This document shows, one piece after another, positions 13,067-15,363 of a stretch of 15,363 nt of DNA; the stretch's first letter is position 1, and the number at the start of each line of letters is the position of its first letter. A program made the position numbers and the translations under genes. The notes under the pieces were generated by a model. It worked only from the letters and a program-made list of their open reading frames with translations, had not been told where the DNA came from and did not search any database. Source of the DNA: CAYQQU01 sp964419545 (GTDB lineage: Bacteria; Bacteroidota; Bacteroidia; Chitinophagales; Saprospiraceae); the NCBI GenBank assembly GCA_964419545.1, contig CAYQQU010000100.1, forward strand, positions 1 through 15,363, given 5' to 3'.

Positions 13067-14965
13067 ATGCTACGATTGGTCCCCCTCCTTCTTTGCTGCC
13101 TGATCGGCCTGGCGCCGGACAGCCGGGCGCAGCAGGACTCCTTTTTGGTAAAACCCTATTTGCAGTTCGCCACCCAGGATGCCATCTACGTGCTTTGGGA
13201 AACCACCGCCCCTGCCACCACCGTCGTCGAATACGGCGAAGCCCTCACGCAGGCGAACGCTCCCAACCTTTCCGAGAAGAAAGTGATCGACGGTACGCGC
13301 CTGCTGCACGAGGTCAGGCTGGACAACCTCAAGACGGAGACCAAATACCTCTACCGGGTGCGCAGCGTAACGGAGGGCGGCCGGGAGATCGTCAGCCCCG
13401 TGTCGACCTTTCGCACGGCTGTCCGCGACGAAGGCGCCTATTTTTTTGCGCTGGTCGGCGATTCTCAGTACAACAGCCGCACCCCCTGGGCCTGGGGCAA
13501 GATCGCGCAGCGGGTGTGGGAAGACCGCCCGCATTTCATCGTGCATGCCGGCGACCTGGTGGATACGGGGACCCGGAAAACCGACTGGACGGAGCACTTC
13601 TTTCCCAACGGCCACGTCGCCATGAGCCGCTTCCCCATGTATACCGTGCTCGGCAATCACGAGCAGGACGCCCAGCTGTACTACGATTACATGGTCAACC
13701 CGGCGCCGGAATACTACTATACCTTCCATTACGGCAACGCCCAGTTCTTTATGATCGACACCAACCGCGACGTGCACGAAGGCTCCGAGCAGTACGACTG
13801 GCTGGAGTGGGAGCTGGCCCGGTCGACGGCCACCTGGAAGTTCGTTGTGCATCACCATCCGCCCTATTCCTCCGAAGAGAACGACCACGGCGACACCTAT
13901 ATCGGCGCTTCCACTTACGGCACCCCGGCGCGCAACCTGACGCCCCTGTACGAGGCTTACGGCGTTGATTTTTGCCTGTTCGGGCACACCCACGTCTACG
14001 AGCGCACCTGGCCGATCCTCGAAAATACCGTCAACCTGAAAGACGGCGTCATCTACATCAATTCCGGCGGCGCGGGCGGCGGACTCGAAGATTTTGACCC
14101 TGCGCGCTCCTGGTTTACCCTCGAATCGCAGACCGGCCACCATTACTGCACCTTCGCCATTTACGACCGCACCCTGGTCTTCAAAGCGATCGATCACGAA
14201 GGGCGGATGTTCGATTCTTTTCAGCTGGCCAAAGCCGGTGCGCCCAACACCTCGAAAGCCGGGCTGCTGCAACCGCCGGCGCCCCATTTTTCCGTCGAAA
14301 AGCTGATCTTCGAAGCGCAAACCCGGGTCGAGATGGCGGCTCTGCTGGATACGCACCGGATCTGTTACACCCTCGACGGATCGGAGCCTACCCTGCAGTC
14401 GCAACGCTATACCGGCCCCATCACCATCGATAATAGCTGCACCCTCAAGGCCCGCGCTTACACCCCCGACGGCAAAGCCAGCCGCGTCGTTTCCCGCACC
14501 TTCACCAAGATGGCGCCGCTGCCCGCCGTCGATCCGGGCGCCACGCAGCGCGGCCTGCAATATGCGTACTACGAAGGCGACTGGGATTTCCTGCCCGATT
14601 TCGCCGCCCTGACGCCCGTGCGCTCGGGCACGACCCCCACGGTCAACGAATCGACGGTTGAGCACCGCGAAGAGCATTTCGGGTTGGTGCTGGAAGGCTA
14701 CGTGGCTTTGCCGGCCACCGACACCTACACCTTTTTCACTCGTTCGGACGACGGTTCCCGGCTCTACATCGACGGCGCCCTGGTCGTTGATAACGACGGC
14801 CGCCACGGCGCTTTTTTCGCCTATGGGACCACCATCCTGGAACGAGGAAAACACCGGCTGCGCATCGAATATTTCGAGGCCACCGGCGGCCAAATGCTGC
14901 GGGCCGGCATCCTGGACGAGAATCTGGGGAAGGTCCCGTTCAATCCGATGCAGTTGAGTCATTGA
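13067..14965 (+). CDS. Secreted purple-acid-phosphatase-like metallophosphoesterase with CHB_HEX_C-like and PA14 domains
   Basis: This 632-residue protein has a signal peptide (LRLVPLLLCCLIGLA, cleavage after SRA at about 21). An FN3-like domain as in purple acid phosphatases follows (about 28-118). The metallophosphoesterase domain (125-390) has all dinuclear-metal motifs: GDSQ with D132, GDLVD with D163, GNHE with N197-H198, HHHPPY at 262-267 and GHTHVYER with H307 and H309. Residues about 405-480 form a chitobiase-C-terminal-like beta module (CYTLDGSEPT, LKARAYTPDGK). Residues about 495-630 form a PA14 domain (GYVALPATDTYTFFTRSDDGSRLYIDG), a carbohydrate-binding fold. It probably hydrolyses phosphate esters outside the cytoplasm while bound to glycan. 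The ATG at 13067 was preferred to TTG at 13034 because the signal peptide begins there. The gene stands alone. No type IX sorting domain is seen at the C-terminus. Confidence 0.92.
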   Translation: MLRLVPLLLCCLIGLAPDSRAQQDSFLVKPYLQFATQDAIYVLWETTAPATTVVEYGEALTQANAPNLSEKKVIDGTRLLHEVRLDNLKTETKYLYRVRSVTEGGREIVSPVSTFRTAVRDEGAYFFALVGDSQYNSRTPWAWGKIAQRVWEDRPHFIVHAGDLVDTGTRKTDWTEHFFPNGHVAMSRFPMYTVLGNHEQDAQLYYDYMVNPAPEYYYTFHYGNAQFFMIDTNRDVHEGSEQYDWLEWELARSTATWKFVVHHHPPYSSEENDHGDTYIGASTYGTPARNLTPLYEAYGVDFCLFGHTHVYERTWPILENTVNLKDGVIYINSGGAGGGLEDFDPARSWFTLESQTGHHYCTFAIYDRTLVFKAIDHEGRMFDSFQLAKAGAPNTSKAGLLQPPAPHFSVEKLIFEAQTRVEMAALLDTHRICYTLDGSEPTLQSQRYTGPITIDNSCTLKARAYTPDGKASRVVSRTFTKMAPLPAVDPGATQRGLQYAYYEGDWDFLPDFAALTPVRSGTTPTVNESTVEHREEHFGLVLEGYVALPATDTYTFFTRSDDGSRLYIDGALVVDNDGRHGAFFAYGTTILERGKHRLRIEYFEATGGQMLRAGILDENLGKVPFNPMQLSH

Positions 14966-14982
14966 TTTTTTAGCAGCCTGCA

Positions 14983-15059
14983 ATGGGTTAACTCAATTTG
15001 CGATGGTCATTTTTGCTCGTCAATTTTGACTACATCGCAACTCCGGTTAATTAACCCAT
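14983..15059. repeat. Interrupted inverted repeat downstream of the phosphatase gene
   Basis: Arms pair in three steps: ATGGGTTAA (14983-14991) with TTAACCCAT (15051-15059), TTGCGAT (14998-15004) with ATCGCAA (15034-15040), and GTCA (15006-15009) with TGAC (15027-15030). The right side also holds the perfect palindrome GGTTAATTAACC (15045-15056). It starts 17 bp after the phosphatase stop and lies 80 bp before the sigma-factor start, so it could be a terminator or a regulatory structure. Confidence 0.5.
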
Positions 15060-15138
15060 GAATAATCCGGGTTAATTTGTTTAAATTGCCGAAATAGCTC
15101 CCTGCTAAACCGCAAATCGCTGGATAACCCTCTTTTGC

Positions 15139-15363
15139 ATGGCGCAAAAACAACAAAGCAAGTCGGCGCTCGAAGCGCAGATCACCTCCCTCCTGGCCAA
15201 CCGGGAGAAGGAGGCGATTGCTTTGTTGTATCGGCATTACGCCGATGCGCTTTTCGGCATCATCCACCGGATGTTGCCCGAGCGGGAGGTGGCCGAAGAG
15301 GTGCTGCAGGACGTTTTTCTGAAGGTGTGGGACCATGCCGACAAGTACGATCCGGAAAAGGGG
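15139..15363 (+). CDS. ECF-type RNA polymerase sigma factor (N-terminal part, cut by window end)
   Basis: The open frame gives 75 residues from the ATG at 15139 to the window edge without a stop. After a short polar start (MAQKQQSKSALEAQITSLLA), it shows sigma-70 region 2: EAIALLYRHYADALFGIIHRML, then EREVAEEVLQDVFLKVWDHADKYDPEKG. The segment AEEVLQDVFLKVW is the typical region 2.2-2.3 helix of ECF sigma factors, which binds the core polymerase coiled coil and the -10 element. Regions 2.4 and 4 are beyond the window, as would be any anti-sigma gene, which in Bacteroidota commonly follows directly. There is no Shine-Dalgarno sequence. The group within the ECF family cannot be told from this piece. 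Confidence 0.9.
   Translation, partial: MAQKQQSKSALEAQITSLLANREKEAIALLYRHYADALFGIIHRMLPEREVAEEVLQDVFLKVWDHADKYDPEKG

Noticed and set aside
13070..14983. 637-codon open frame on the minus strand opposite the phosphatase gene
   Set aside because: It is the exact antisense of a gene with complete metallophosphoesterase motifs; its product is low in recognisable structure and arises from GC-rich codon use.

Overview
The window reads as a chromosomal segment of a GC-rich Bacteroidota, probably of the Saprospiria type (Lewinella or Phaeodactylibacter-like). This is inferred from three things. Two promoters match the Bacteroidota pattern TTTG-N19-TAnnTTTG. Start codons have A-rich leaders without Shine-Dalgarno sequences. 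The gene content is typical of the phylum: REC-CRP fusions, tandem universal stress proteins, and a secreted phosphatase ending in a PA14 domain. Most of the window is about 55-60% GC by eye; the first 1.05 kb is clearly more AT-rich.

Layout. (1) 1-1051: an AT-rich accessory end with a macro-domain (ADP-ribose-binding) gene whose 5' end looks disrupted, then a small XRE regulator with a promoter overlapped by a palindrome. (2) 1141-1211: tRNA-Gln(TTG) on the minus strand, with its 3' end facing the AT-rich segment, the usual arrangement at an island boundary. (3) 1212-1592: no gene, but inverted repeats. (4) 1593-4788, minus strand: a 2-oxoglutarate/Fe(II) dioxygenase and two tandem-domain universal stress proteins, one with an extra thioredoxin-like N-terminal domain. 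(5) 5074-10041, plus strand: a tight three-gene operon made of a FixL-like PAS histidine kinase keeping the haem-ligand histidine position, a response regulator fused to a CRP/FNR-type DNA-binding protein, and a secreted leucine-rich-repeat protein. (6) 10047-12488, minus strand: an Asp/Glu-racemase family protein, a GACCAAA minisatellite, a SAM methyltransferase and an N-acyl-amino-acid-synthase-like (FeeM-type) gene cut by an in-frame amber codon. (7) 12534-12794: two tandem copies of a 123-bp foldback element. (8) 13067-14965: a secreted purple-acid-phosphatase-like enzyme. (9) 15139 to the window end: the start of an ECF sigma factor.

The most coherent system is region 4-5. A FixL-like kinase, a receiver that is itself a CRP-family transcription factor (FixJ and FixK roles in one chain) and divergently transcribed stress proteins would form a compact oxygen or redox response circuit. 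A TGAC-N4-GTCA site lies in the divergent intergenic region. Haem binding, phosphotransfer and operator use are inferences from motifs. The other stretches worth checking are the amber-split acyltransferase operon, the foldback element pair with paired changes in a stem, and the 7/8-bp minisatellite.
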